Below, one piece after another: positions 1 to 13,112 of a stretch of 64,000 nucleotides of DNA. The translations under genes were made by a program, and so were the position numbers. The notes beneath the pieces are model-generated. The model worked only from the letters and a program-made list of their open reading frames with translations. It was not told where the DNA came from and made no database searches. Location: assembly GCA_002633025.1 (NCBI GenBank), contig NMRB01000009.1, positions 771,691-835,690 on the forward strand. The letters run 5' to 3'. The stretch comes from Notospermus geniculatus (lineage: Eukaryota; Nemertea; Pilidiophora; Heteronemertea; Lineidae). Position 1 is the stretch's first letter, and the number at the start of each line of letters is the position of its first letter.

Positions 1-23
1 TAGCTGAACTTTTGTACACTTAC

Positions 24-3000
24 CTCTAATCCAGCAATACCACACCCTACAGCTATCAGAATTGTACTCTTATCCACCAACCATTCTATCATCTTGTTAT
101 AACACCCCTGGAAAACAGAACAAGCTTCATCAAAACTGCTGTGTTACACAAACTACATTAGCCTGATATCCAACCAGGCTCGTCGGAATTGTAACACGAT
201 TGTCACTCCAACAGGTCATAGGGGTGATTCCTGGTTTTGACGCATTCATGTAATGGACAGCAGGATTCTCCAAGTTTTCTCTGTGGAACTGGGGTCCCCT
301 GACATGCCATCAAGTAACTTGTTATCATTTACTGAGTCCCGAAAGCCAGGCTGCAGCACCGTATCGTGGTGTTGGTGCTGCAAATGAAGTGAAAAAAGCT
401 TACATCTTTATAGACGACAGTGCTTTTTCCTGTCTCAACTTGGCCATCGGTCATGCACTGTTTGATATCGACGAAATCGGGGTTTTCCGGTGTGGCTCCC
501 TCTTTCAAACGACAGCAAGTGACTGGGAATGATTTCCCCTGAAAATGCAATGGAAGAGATGAGAAAGTGATTATTCAAGTCACCAACAGATGGCAGCAGT
601 CAGTTGGTGAATCCTGCAGTTACATCAGATATCCGCCACGGATTACTGATGACTGTGTACGACTACGATAAGATCAGTGCATAACGCATGCATGGAGTTA
701 CTGCCACACGTAGTCATCAGTAACCCGTGGCGGATACCTCTTACAACCATAGAGGTTCTTTGCCCCAATCCCAGGTAGACTGACTTTAGAGGGGAATGGA
801 ACATGGTGCACTCTGAAACCATGAAGGATAGCCTGCAGTACCCCATTGTGGTACTGATATCCAAACTATCTGCATTGTATGCCTTAGAATGTGAGAAGAT
901 GAGTGCAGATGCTGCCAAAATATATCGGACTTGTGAAACTGCAGGCAGCAGGAAAGCCATCTCCGAATCAGTAACAAGTGGAGAACACTGAAACATGAAC
1001 CTACCGTCATGTTATTGTAATGACTGTTGTAGTAATCAGAGATGCCACTTGCTCCACAACATTTCAACTGGAAAAGGAAGAGTGGAGTTACTGCGCTGTA
1101 TTGCAAAGAAACAGGGAAAGTCTTGTGTACCTGTATGCACGTATTTGCAGACTGTTGGGAGAGTCTTCATAAATTCTGTGAAGTCTGGAAGTTTTTCTAT
1201 GCACTGAGTTTGGAAGTTTCCCATAATAAGGAAATTCACTTAAGATAATGGCTTATTATTAGGATACCGGGTACACATTCCGATAGTAGCCAAACAGTAC
1301 TACATGTACCGGTACATTGGTTGACTTACCTCCATCTGAGTGTAGTTCCATGCTGTATCGAATGCCTTCCCGTCACCAAATTCTCCTTGTACTTGATTCT
1401 TCAGCTTTTTCTTCACTTCTGCCTCAATCTGAAAGGAAGCATGATGACTTTTTCCAGGCTTGTCCTGAAGACTCCATTTTGTTTTGTCATTCAAAACAAC
1501 AGTGACAATGATTGCACTGAAACCACTGGTAAATGACTCCTGTTCATCTCAGTTCCTTGTACAATAAGAAAAGAGATTCTCTTTTTATGAGGGCATGTGT
1601 AGGGCTGCCATTTTCTGCATGACATACAATCTGCAGATGTTGAAGTCTTAACCACAACTATTTTCATCGATGCTGTAACCATTATAAACAAAATGTGCTG
1701 GGTGGTGCATTTCAGAGGTTTTCATGGGGTTTATATTTTGTAAAACAGCAAGACTGAAGTGTGAGACAGTGACAGATGCATCAGATTGTAAAGAGTGCAA
1801 TAGTGCAACATTTTGTGAGGGAAAACTTACATCATCCTTAAACACAGCAACGACAACTCCAGCAGCGAGCTCCGCTGCCATCACAAGAACCATGAAGAAG
1901 ATGTACTGAAAAACAGAGGGACAACATTAGGGTGGGACAACATGTCCACTTACGTGATCACCAAACACAGCCACTATTACACCTGCACACAATTCAGATG
2001 CCATCACCACCACCAGGAAGAAAATGTACTGAAAAAGTGACAAATGAGTGAAAATGTACGGAAAAAAGTAACGAGTGAGTGTTGACATAGTGCACATAGA
2101 GTGTTGACTTTCACGGTAGAGGAAGCCAGCAGAACCACTTGAAGTTCTCGCCAAGATTGCTGTAGCAAACAAGCAGTGAATACGAAAAACAGACGGATGT
2201 GCTGGGTGTTTACTATCTGCTCTCAACTCCTACATGGCCACAAGTGCATTTTTCTGCTACATTCCGTGGTCTGTGTAATGCACGTTATGTGGAAAGTCAG
2301 AAGTTTGATTTCAAACTAGGGTTCCAATCGCGAATATTCATTCTTCGCGAATTCGTAGATCACCAAAATCGCGAACATTTAGCGTCGCGAAAATATCACG
2401 GTTTACAGTATCTGAATTCACCTGTCTGTACTTAAACAGCCTGATACATTTTGGCTAACTGCAACTCATGAGACTTGTGGACTGTCAAACCTTATGTGAC
2501 ATCAGAAATTCTTTATGGGAATTGTGCCTTCTCTTCTCGCTAGGTATATGAGGCTAGAGACAGCCTGAAACATGTATAGACAAGGTCTTCTGGTGCGTGC
2601 CTCACTCGCAGCTTCTGGCACTGCCATGGTACAGCCTACTCGAAATGCTTACAAAGCACCATGCAGTTTCTACTCACCTGTGAAGCAAGACACCCTTCTC
2701 AAATACACTCACTTTTTCATCATTATTCACCTTTGTTGCATGGAACCACTCATTATTAAAAGAAACGTACAGGTGAGTGAAACGTCTCACCTAAATTTAG
2801 AAGCACGCCTCAGTACCTTTGAAGAATGCTGCTCAAAGTAGAAATGTGTTATTTTTGTTTTGGAGCTAAATCCCCCATGCCCGGGTAGGAGTAAGCCACA
2901 CTAGCACACGAACCCCACCCTTACTTGAATGTATCCATTCATGTTAGATCATAAACAATAGACTAGGGTGATATTTCCACTCACCAATCCCAGGAGGCAT

Positions 3001-4554
3001 TTGCTTTCCTTAATCGCCCCGCAGCACCCAAAGAATCCAACGATGAACACAAACGCACCAACACCAATCATAAGCCATCCTGCAATTGAAAGATATGGGT
3101 CGTTCTGACCTTCCTCAAACACTTTCAATTTGTTGATGATCGACGGGTCGACTTTGAACCAGATGCCTACGCCGAGGATTGCGGCACCAGATAACTGGAA
3201 AGACAAGAGAAAATGTTACCATTTCACAAGATAGTACCAGTGCAGTAATGACATGTTGTATGCAACATCAAGACTAGAGGAACAAGAGATGACATTTGGT
3301 CAGCTCATTAGAAAGTACCCGGTACCCGGTAGGCCTAAAAGGAATCCAACACAGAAGGAGGAAAAATGTCATCTTCCTCATCAGACTTGCATGGGCACCT
3401 GTTGTCCTCGACATACATGACATCACAATTAAGGACGCCTTGGGCCGATTTCACAAAGGGTGTTAGATGCGTAGGATGGCTCCAAGAAACCCAGGCCATG
3501 TACAACCCCCCCCCCCTTTATTACTTAGTCCTTTAGCACGTTTAGTCCCATATTCATCATTTCTACTCATTTTCATTTATCTGATAGTCAAGACCCCTTT
3601 CATTCTGGGACAGCTAAGTACTTGTCCGTCCCAAAAGTGTCCTCTATAATGAGGTGCCAATGTACCAACAGCTGATTCACCAGGCTGTCTGCTAGAGTAC
3701 AGCTGTGTCTTCACCGTCAGTTCCACTGGCACCAACGCGAGGTGCAAACTCCTCCAGGACATATATGCCAACCAACTCCTTTTATGGTGACGATCGCAAC
3801 ACTACACAGCCCAGCAATAATCCACCTGTACAATAAATCACAGATCATTGCCTGATCGTGATTAAAAATAGTCGACTATCGATTTGTCACCAGGGTAATA
3901 AAAGCCACAGTCCAAATATGGTAATGGGAGGGAATAGATTCCACTTGTACGAATTCTTTCATTTTAATACACCTGGAGCAAATGGAACCTTGCTATTAGG
4001 GACACCTTCCAGAGCCAGATGTGAGATGCTGTCCTTGAGTGACAGGTGTCCTGATTCCAAAGGTATTTTGGTGTCCAAGGTGCCCTCCTCGCAGGTTTTC
4101 ACTGAGGGAGTTTCCACCCAGTTTGATATTGATGTTTACAACGGTGCACTATTGAGGCATGGCACTCAAAACCAGCATGCATGATACAAATTACCAGATG
4201 AATTAGAGATTAGTACATTGACCTTTGAAATACCAGTTTTCCACGAACAACGATTGGGCATTATGCTTGGTGGTTGGTGTGTATGAACAAATAAGGCAAG
4301 AAATCAGGAATCAATCGATAAATACAGGATCAACATTGATCAGGTTGTACCTAATTGATTAATTCTGATGTGTTTTTTATACATTGAAGGCCACGGTCGT
4401 TCAATGAACTGCTAACGGTGGAGTGCCACGTACTGGTTTGTAGTTACTTGTATTGTAAAGAGATTTGGTGTGAAGAAATGATACTCACCCAAAATAGAAA
4501 ATTGAAGAAGAAGAGGAGATATTTCGCACACTTCGCTCCACACCCTACTGCCAT
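24..4554 (-). CDS. Tetraspanin (CD9/CD63/CD151-like), 3' end outside window
   Basis: Four-pass membrane organiser protein of the tetraspanin family. Coding exons in transcript order: 4489-4554, 2985-3194, then 1954-2028 or 1831-1905 (alternatives), 1330-1428, 1005-1067, 404-538, 24-107. All are multiples of three and join in phase 0, giving 244 residues before the window edge. The start ATG at 4552-4554 opens MAVGCGAKCAKYLLFFFNF, the typical tetraspanin N-terminus with juxtamembrane cysteines and TM1. Exon 2 carries the small loop and TM2 ending GFFGCCGAIKESKCLLGL. The large extracellular loop has the family signatures LKCCG, FPVTCC, a single C in KQCMTDG, and GC before TM4 (six cysteines in total). 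TM4 is STILIAVGCGIAGLE. Only the short C-terminal tail is missing. The subfamily is not resolved. Any 5' untranslated exon lies upstream and was not found. Confidence 0.93.
1831..1905 (-). other. Alternative exon A for tetraspanin TM3
   Basis: 75-base exon, phase 0 on both sides, flanked by AG and GT on the minus strand. It encodes 25 residues beginning YIFFMVLVMAAELAAGVVV and ending FKDD, which is TM3 and the start of the large loop. It is the downstream member of a pair with 1954-2028; only 48 bases separate them. Confidence 0.88.
1954..2028 (-). other. Alternative exon B for tetraspanin TM3
   Basis: 75-base exon, phase 0 on both sides, with its own polypyrimidine tract, AG acceptor and GTAAGT donor on the minus strand. 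It encodes 25 residues beginning YIFFLVVVMASELCAGVIV and ending FGDH. It aligns end to end with exon A and differs mainly by conservative changes, a cysteine in the membrane segment, and GDH in place of KDD at the loop entry. Confidence 0.88.
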
Positions 4555-5676
4555 CTTGAAAATAGTGACTTATGTTACTTTTTATGAAATGCGGCTATCT
4601 GAAGTGAGAAAGAAATTGACACGTATGTTACCAACATGATGTGAAAATGATTTTTAAGAGAAATGAAGACGTTCACCTAAACAGACAATATGGACCTTTG
4701 AAAACCTGTCCATACCAAATTTCGATTCCGGTTTGAACTCACTGATTGTGTCCCACTGAGGTACCGTCCTGAAATAGGTGTGTCCCCCCTCTATGCTCAG
4801 GTGGAGTTGACACAGACTTGTACTACGATGTGTGACTAAGATGATAAATAATGCATACAAGGTACTTACAATTACATGAAGCACAAAGAGTGTTTAACAC
4901 ACACATCAATGGTCAGTGGCTAATACTAGCCGATAGCATTCCAATATGATATGAACGATTTGAGCAATTAGCTATTGAACAGAACACCAAGGATGACAAT
5001 GTATTAGTCGAGCGTGAAGTCCTGTCCCATCCTAGGCCTACAAGTGGGTTTGGAATTTGAACAATTTCATTCACAGTGAAGTGAATTTTCATTCATTTCT
5101 TCTTACTCATGAAGAAAACTTGTCCACATTACAAATCAAAGGAAACGAAAGATAGGGCCTTCTCTTATCTGCCCCTGGCCTGTGTTTTGGTTTGGTTGAT
5201 TATGTGTCGGTGGTTTCGCTTTAGGGGAAAAGTCCACCGAACAACATTGATGTGCTTGACTTGATGTGCTTGACTTGAAGCGGTTGGATTTCAAATCAAT
5301 GCATACGTACAGCTCTTTGAAATGCTTCTATTTGATTTGGTACAGTGCAATAAGATAGATGAATCCAGTCACAAGTGGGGCCTAGCTAAATCGAGCCACT
5401 TGGTTTCACTTCATCGCTGACTCCTGACATTCCTGAACAGTCAAAGAAATCCAAAGTCCATGATGTTCCAATGAAGAAACTACCAAACACAATGTAAGAC
5501 CGCTCCTATGTTACTGGGTCCAATTACAAAACACTAGCATATTCACCCGTGGCGAGCAGATTTTGCGGGACGGAGTTTGTCTAGAATATCCTGTGGCAGA
5601 GGGTCTGTTGCTTTATTGATGAGTTTATTTGGAGAGCACTTAGTCTTTTCTAGAGTTTCAGATTGTAAAGTTCCAC

Positions 5677-5705
5677 TTGAAAAAGACCCCGGTTGGGGTC
5701 GAAAA
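5677..5705 (+). repeat. Retroelement-tail-like GACCCC hairpin motif
   Basis: A short hairpin, GACCCC-ggtt-GGGGTC, is followed by GAAAA. The same arrangement recurs at 35850-35879. It resembles a dispersed retroelement tail motif and loosely the stem II/GAAA part of a hammerhead ribozyme. The upstream core here is degenerate (CTTGAAA). Confidence 0.4.
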
Positions 5706-6487
5706 TTCGTGAATTCTGGAGACTGACTTCTTGCTTATTATTTATTTGGAGAGGGATAGTTTATTAATTTATTAATCGTTAACCGTCAAATCCCATGAGC
5801 AGTGAGGAGTTTTGACTTTCTAAACAGCATCATCATATCTGGTTTATTACACAATCAGCCTTATCTCCAGGCTAATGCCAAGGTGACCCAGATTCATGAT
5901 TGCTAGGTTCACATGCGTCCCACCGTGTATCTGTTGGTAGTAGGTCACTGCCATTCTTGTAGATGGCAGCGCAGGTCACCATACATGTGATTTTCTCTCT
6001 TTTTCATACAAACCAGCACTTCTTTTAAAACCAAAATTCCGTTATACAATCTCCTCATATTGTACTGTACACATAGGCCGCTCTTTGTAGGCTTCAAGCC
6101 CTAACTAAGGAGGAGATAGGGCAGAGAGTCCGGTCCACCCTAACTGTGTACAGTTATTACACAGCAAGGTATAGCAGATATTAGGTCAACTCACGTTGAT
6201 AACAAAATCCAACATGGCTACCGTCCATTATAGTATAGATAAAACATGAAATATCATGGACTAATCACATTTCAAGAGGTCCTTCAGACATGCACAATTC
6301 GGGACTCATACAGATTATGCATTGCATATTTTCCTGAATTGCAATCGACATGGATGGAACCATCCCGCTCTGTTTGAACTCTGCCAAGGAACTCGAATCC
6401 AAATGACAGGGACCTTCTCATTAAGCAGATTTTTGAAACAAACCTTGTAAATTGCCAATCTACACTGAGCCACTGTGCTCCCTATAA

Positions 6488-6734
6488 TACCCCCATCACA
6501 CTGAAGTCGTTCTCAAAACGTCCTGCCCCGTCCTAAAAAAATCGTAAAACGGGCTAGAACGTGTACCCTTGGCCAAATAATGCTTCGATGTACTGGAGCA
6601 CCCTTCCCGTCCACGAAGTTCGTAAAAAGACGGTAAAACGTTGCCACTACGTCCACTCCGTTCGCACACAGTTTGAGGCCGTTCGGCAAAATTTTCAAGA
6701 ACGTACTGAGAACTAGCTCAGTGTGATGGGGGTA
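6488..6734. mobile_element. MITE, 17-bp TIRs, TAA target duplication
   Basis: A 247-base element with near-perfect terminal inverted repeats TACCCCCATCACACTGA and TCAGTGTGATGGGGGTA. TAA directly flanks both ends (6485-6487 and 6735-6737). A three-base TAA duplication is typical of PIF/Harbinger-type elements. It encodes no transposase. The 100-codon minus-strand open frame across it is incidental. Confidence 0.75.
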
Positions 6735-8304
6735 TAAGTTATTCTTGAGATATTCCCCGGACAAGAGCTCTATCTCCTCAAAGATATTGGAAAATAATGA
6801 CGAGATTCTAAACAAGCTCAGACGAGATCAATCATCTCTTGAATGTGTAACGAGACATTGATTTAATTAAGTTGCACTGCTAATTAGGTAATGAATTAAA
6901 GCTATTATCTCACATTCAGAAGGTCTGTCTGAGGACAAGATCCTGAAGTCATGCAGAGGAATCATGACCAGACACAGTTCATGCCGGAAGTCAAGCCCAT
7001 TTCATACCAGTAACTGTTCAATAATACTAGTAAATTTTGCAGCAGTGCCCATTGCATCAAACACAGTCCTCTGGTATCAGTCTGACTGACAAATGGCCTT
7101 TAAAAAATCGTGGAAATTTCACATCCTTTGTGCCATAGTACTAGAATTTTGATCATGATGTTGATGGTAATGGGTATGCACAATCATGACATTACACGCA
7201 AGCATGCCAACAAGGGCAGCTTGTAGTAGTTCATTCAAATGGGCGGGGTAGTCAGGGCAGCACACAGTGTTGACTAAGGTTGTGGGGTTGGTTGATCGTT
7301 GTGAATGCCAGAAGTTTTACAGGACAGAGAACGTTCTCTTTGGCCGTGAAATATTAGAATACTACGATAAACCTACACACTGGTAAACAGAAACACACTG
7401 GTGGCCATGATATCTTAAATGAAACATCAAATCATTCAAGCATTCTGATCTAGATAGCCTGGGTCAACAATGCCAGTAGTAAATTATGAATTAGTTAAAG
7501 AGCCTGAAATCAATAGAAACATAATTGAAGTGGAGTTGAGAAGAGATGATTGAAATAATATCCAAGGCGCCGATCGCCGTCGTCACACAGCAGTAATGGC
7601 GGCAGATCGTGCGCAGTCAGAGAGCTGGGCCTCCATGAGAGAGGCAAGTCGAAGTAGCACCAAAGCTACATGTCATGCAAAGAGTAACATGCTGTACATG
7701 TACTTGACATTACCAAAAATAGATTAGGAAGTAAGTACTGGCTTCCAAACGCTTACTCGATCCACATCCTGTTAAAATTGACGTCGGAATGGACATGATG
7801 GATGGAGAGACATGAGTTTGCCACAGTGTCAATGTTCAAAAGCCTTATTGAGTCGTTTTCATCGGCCTCCAGTCATGCCAGTGTCTAAAACAAAACTGTG
7901 TTCAAAATGATGAATTAAACCGCCAGAGGCAAAGTGGCACACAATCAATGGTGATACAAGTATTTTCAATTTCTCCTCGATATGTTCAATGCTAAGCAAA
8001 TATTATTTGTCTCTTGTCACAACACAGGAGACAAGTACAAAGCACGATTTATGAAACCTGGAGAAGTGCTTACAACTTTGCTCGTGGTTCGCTCTTGTAA
8101 TGATGCTACATGTATGTCTGTTATTACAGTAGTTACTCATTGGTTGCTCTCTCCATGTAACTTGCTACAGGGAAGGATGCTGTCGAGTAGCACAATGAAA
8201 CTGAGAGTTCATTAAAAAAAATTGAATCCAGGAACTGTCTCGGGAATTTTAATATTTAAATCCACATCCTCATTGGTACAGTGTTGGGTAACAGTTATTA
8301 CGAT

Positions 8305-8332
8305 CTTGGAGGAATTATATAATTCCTCCAAG
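8305..8332. repeat. 28-bp perfect palindrome
   Basis: CTTGGAGGAATTAT is followed immediately by its reverse complement with no loop. There are no flanking repeats that would mark it as a transposon. Confidence 0.85.
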
Positions 8333-11050
8333 TTACGATCAACTCCGAGATACATGGAAAAGATCCATGACTGCGGGTTGAAAGTGCGGAGTCTCATTCT
8401 CCATTCCATAGATGCCTCCTTACATTAATCTAACAGAATCTCCAGAACACTGACAAGGCGAGCTAGACCTACAGACATTATGACAGCAGAAAGGTAGAAT
8501 TTGAAGAAATGCAAAAAGTCTAAAAGCTACTCACTTGATTCGTTAGATACAACAAAAGTCAGCAGATTGTCAGACAAGACAGGTGGTTTGCAGATTAATA
8601 TTTTTCTTGGTAGATCACTCAATCAGACACTTTATCCATCTCCAGACCCCAGACTAGAGCTGCACGCAGTCGTGCAGTAGCAGGTTCAGTCAGGTTGCCG
8701 TCGACTACATGTACACCTAGGCCTACCAATCAACACTGGAGTAGGGGTAAAAGAACAGAATTACTGAATAAAGTCAAGAAGCTTGGTTTCCCTTCTATTG
8801 ACTAAAGTGTCCCAAGACATTCTCCAAATTAAATGACGTCACAGCCGGCACAAAGTCATGTACTCAGCTGGTGTGTGCCGCCAGACTGAGGCCCACCATC
8901 GTGCCAGTGTAAGAAGCAAATCTCTTGCAAGAATCAGGGTTAGTTGGGTGGCACAGACCACTGTATAAGTCCACAAGTGAGATGGAACTTCTCATTGCCA
9001 TGACTGTGGGACTAGACTACCAGCCTACCAGATACACTGAGGAAACTGAGTCAGCAAATGAAACTCATCAATAAAACTATCACCTGATAGTCTATCTAAT
9101 CTGATTATCTTCTCCTGAAAGCAGATTACTGTATTGTAATCCTGGATTATGTTGATCTTCTTCACATCAATTTGCTGCACCTTCCTGATTTTCACACAAA
9201 AATAGACCCTAGCCTTGAGATGCTTATGCTATCAACAAGCTTTAGACATAGGTGTCTGGACAAGGGAATGTGAATGACTGCAACAGGTGGGTGATACGAA
9301 CAAGGTACTTGATTAGGCCTTATACTTCAAGTTGAACTAGAACAACAATAGAACAGTGATAGGTAAGAGGAGATGAAAGGATGCATCATATTAGATTGTA
9401 GTTTGTACAGCATCTGCAGTACGCTACATTAACTTCACGACCCTCAGAAACCAACAATTTTGCCAATCTCATGAGGCAACTTCACTTGAAATGCATGTCC
9501 AACCTTCAAGATCTTGGGTCACTGGAACAATCATCATGCCCATCTTTGTAGGACATGTGATGATATCAGCTCAACATGAGCACCATACAAAAAAACAGAC
9601 AAATCCATGACCACCTTGGGACCATCCTGAGAACATCAGGGGTTCTTAGTGCTCACTCCCTTCGTCACCGCGCACAAACCTGACCTCGGTGATAACCTGA
9701 TTACCTCAGGATGCCTTGGGACATGATGGAGTTACTCATGGAGTGGAGACTATCAAACTATCAATAATTTATCCAACCACATCAACAGTTTGATTCACAG
9801 GATGGTATCATAGATGTTTGATGGCGGAGAGCAGCATAAACATTATAACAAGGTGATAACGATCGAAGGTTGCACTCGCCATGAATTCATCGCAAACCAT
9901 GCTGCTTCTGCACCAAATGACATCCAATTTCCATACGGTCTTCCACTTCATCTCTCAGCCATCAAAAGTTTTCAATGAGGCTGCAACACATCTTCTTCTC
10001 CCACGTCTCCTGTGACTTCCAACTTCATCCAACTGGCATCAAGAAATCAATTTCTTCATTGCACACACTTGTCAGATTCTCATTACATGAGTTGGTAAGT
10101 CAAATGCCAACCATACCTCACATATCTCTATGGCTGCCTGGTGCATTTAACTTGTTCTGAGCTTGATTGAATGCGTAATGTTTACACTGCACTTCACTAT
10201 CACACTTCATATGAAATTAGCCAGGAACTTAAATTTCACTCAAGAATATTCTTGCATCCCGTTTCACTCAGCATAAAACCAGGTGGACAAACTTTTTTCA
10301 AAAGATGCTAATTCTTAAAATTTCAATCCAATGTTCTTAATTTCAACACTGGATTTGATCTTGTTCGTCTTCTGATATGGAGCGATCCAGCATGGGTGTT
10401 CCCATTCGTATGGGTTGCATTACCCTCTGACTAGAGAGGGGACCTTCGGTGTCAGGTGTAATCGGGGTATTACCTCAGTTTTGTGTTCAGCCTTCTCATG
10501 ATAGCACTGCTTTTATGAATACTCCCAATGTGACGCCATTGATTATTCAATTCAAAGGGACATTCACTTCTTTCTGCTGTAAAGTAATGATATTCCTGGG
10601 ATGCTTCTACTACATGTACTGTTGAGTTCATAAAATGATATTGACGCAGGTTTCCTTCAATGTGATAGACATGACACCACTTCAGACATTCAGACACACC
10701 ACTCTTGCTATAATACTTGCCGCTACACTTCACAAACCCAAAGATGATGATGATGGATGTTGGATACATGTAGTTCCATCACCTGATGCAATTCTCTTGC
10801 CAGAGTAACGGTAATCAATCAATGAGACACGCCCATCAGAGGCGCAGATGAAAAACTGTTTCCTCTTTTGTTGGATGCAGTAAAAGGATTGGTAACGTTC
10901 TGGAACTCCAGTGAGTGTCAGGTAGGGTGTGGCGTTGTGCCATGAGGACTGTCGGAAAGGGGAACTGCTAGGCCTACTCTTGAGGACTTGATATGACAAA
11001 GGGATGGATTTTCGATAAGGGATGGATTTTGCGATAACATAAATAAATAG

Positions 11051-11074
11051 ATTAGGCTTAAGCTTAAGCCTAAT
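11051..11074. repeat. 24-bp perfect palindrome
   Basis: ATTAGGCTTAAG is followed directly by its reverse complement. Outside it, AAATAGATT and AATGATCTATTT partly extend the symmetry. Confidence 0.8.
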
Positions 11075-11298
11075 GATCTATTTGTTTTTCAATTTTGAAT
11101 TTTGACCACAGTTAGCTTTGACCCCAAGGGGGCCTAAAATTTAGTATTTCCATTTCATGAAACTATGTCCATTTCATGAAACTATTTCATCTGCAGCTAT
11201 GTCCCTCCATTTCATTATTTTAAATTAATCTAATGTATCTTGATTTGTCTTTTAAATTCACTTTGTTTTAATTAATGTATCTTGTTTTAATTGTTTAT

Positions 11299-11351
11299 CA
11301 CACTAATTAGTGTGATTAGCTAGAAGGAAGTGCATATGCACTTCCTTCTAG
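11299..11351. repeat. Two adjacent perfect palindromes (16 and 32 bp)
   Basis: CACACTAATTAGTGTG (11299-11314) is followed five bases later by a 32-base loopless palindrome (11320-11351) whose half is CTAGAAGGAAGTGCAT. Confidence 0.85.
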
Positions 11352-12534
11352 TAGCGGGCGTGGATGGGGTACATTTCCTGAGACCGATCCCCATCCACTT
11401 CGTATCACTCTCGTCTTTATCTTTGCCTGTCAAACATGCACCAGTTTATTTTATTTCCGCCGATGTGTATCGATTTACTACAAGGCGCAATAAACTTATT
11501 TGAATCTTTGAAACTGAAAAAGATCAATTCACGGCAAAAAGTTGCCTGGCCCTGAAAAATGAGGCACTGCCGCAAGCCTACATAGGCCTAGCCCTAGGTA
11601 GGCTACGTAACCGGTCCCTGCCACACACAATGAGTGAATGATGAATGAATCATCAATCAATCAAGATAAGAATGAAATTTCGCAGTTTAGCGAGCGTGGC
11701 TAATCAAATCAATCAACTCAGCATTGTCATGACTATGTGTAAGCCTACCGGTAGGCCCAGCCCCTAATAGCCCTAACACAGTTCATGAGTTAGTCTACAT
11801 GTACACAAGCCTAGCCTAGGCCTAATCCTAGTCACTCACCATGCTCACATTGCAGTGCAGTGCATGCAGAGCATTTTTATCTTTATCATGAGTCGAGTGT
11901 ATAGTAGTGGGTGCAGCCGCACTCGCATCGCCCCCTACGACAGGTTACCTGTATAGGTTAGTCACAAATAGACAACATCAACAGATGCTTAACCATCAAA
12001 AGAATCGGCAAAATGTCATTGACTACTTACTTGACAGATAGGAAGGTAGGCCTAACGACTTTTGTTGCATGGAAAATCCACAAGTGCGCTACAACTTTGT
12101 TTGTGTCAGTAACTCATAATCTCGACGCTAGAGGGCACTGATCAACCTCAAACCAATCACGCTTGTGACGAGATTGGGACATGCAATATTTTCATGATTT
12201 CTCATTGTGCTATGCAAATTACAATCCACGTCATCGAATGAACCAATCGGATGCAGGAATCGCATAGTAGGCGTCGCCTGTCCTCGTATGGCAGAGCGTT
12301 ACGAGGGCAGGGAACCAGTTCAGACACGGATGGTGGTGTAACAGTAAAGAATATCCCCATGTAAAAAGTGTCCGTTTGTATTGTTCCACCATGCTATACT
12401 CCAGCACCCAATTGCTAGATATTAGAATGTAACAATAGGATGTTTTGTTCCCGGCTGGACAGCCTTTCCTGTGGACATTCTTCCAAACAATGCATGAGAG
12501 TCAAAGAAAACGCAAAATATTTCCCAAAATATAC

Positions 12535-12540
12535 TTTATT
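12535..12540 (-). terminator. Possible minus-strand polyadenylation signal
   Basis: TTTATT on the plus strand is AATAAA on the minus strand. If the RING-H2 gene truly runs on the minus strand here, this could end a roughly 4.7-kb 3' untranslated region starting at 17221. It is a candidate only. Confidence 0.3.
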
Positions 12541-12981
12541 CATCAGTGTTTTTTGCTCTTAGTGATAACGATTTAATATCATAGTACAGTACAAAAATAG
12601 AAATACGGTACATTGTACCAGCTTTCCGTACTGCTGCAGGTTCTGGAAAATCATTGGAAATGCTGCACAGTCAACTCAGAATGTCCTAGGCTAATAAAAA
12701 TTTGAAAAGTTATGGACGAGTGAACCTGGTTGGTACTCTTTGGGGGGGGGGGGGGNGGAAGAGACATCACCATCGACAGAACCTGCTCTTTACCCTACAA
12801 AAACTGTTTTACAGAACAGCATGAAACATCAAACAAAAGACTGGCACAAATACATGTACATGTGTTGACATAAAACAGGGAAAACAAGACACACATTCTT
12901 CCAAAAGGACAGTAAGCTGACAACTCACATGCTGACTATCTGATGGATTGTGAATCCACCAGATGCCACCATTAAATCCAT

Positions 12982-13112
12982 CCCAGGAAAAAATGAATCA
13001 TGAACTTTATGGTTCAACCATAAAAGTTCATAGTTTTACTATGAACTTCACAGTTATTTGGCCGCAGTTCATGGTTCAACTATAAAGTTCATGGTTCATT
13101 TTTGCTGGGATT
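12982..13112. repeat. Imperfect hairpin element built on ATGAACTTTATGGTTCAAC
   Basis: CCCAGGAAAAAATGAATCAT at the left is mirrored by a stretch ending ATTTTTGCTGGG at the right, and ATGAACT/AGTTCAT words alternate within. It resembles a small foldback element. No clear target duplication is visible. Confidence 0.55.

Noticed and set aside
10470-10999. Two overlapping minus-strand frames of 89 and 99 codons
   Set aside because: They are in different frames with no domain, no splice context and no composition bias. They are probably chance.
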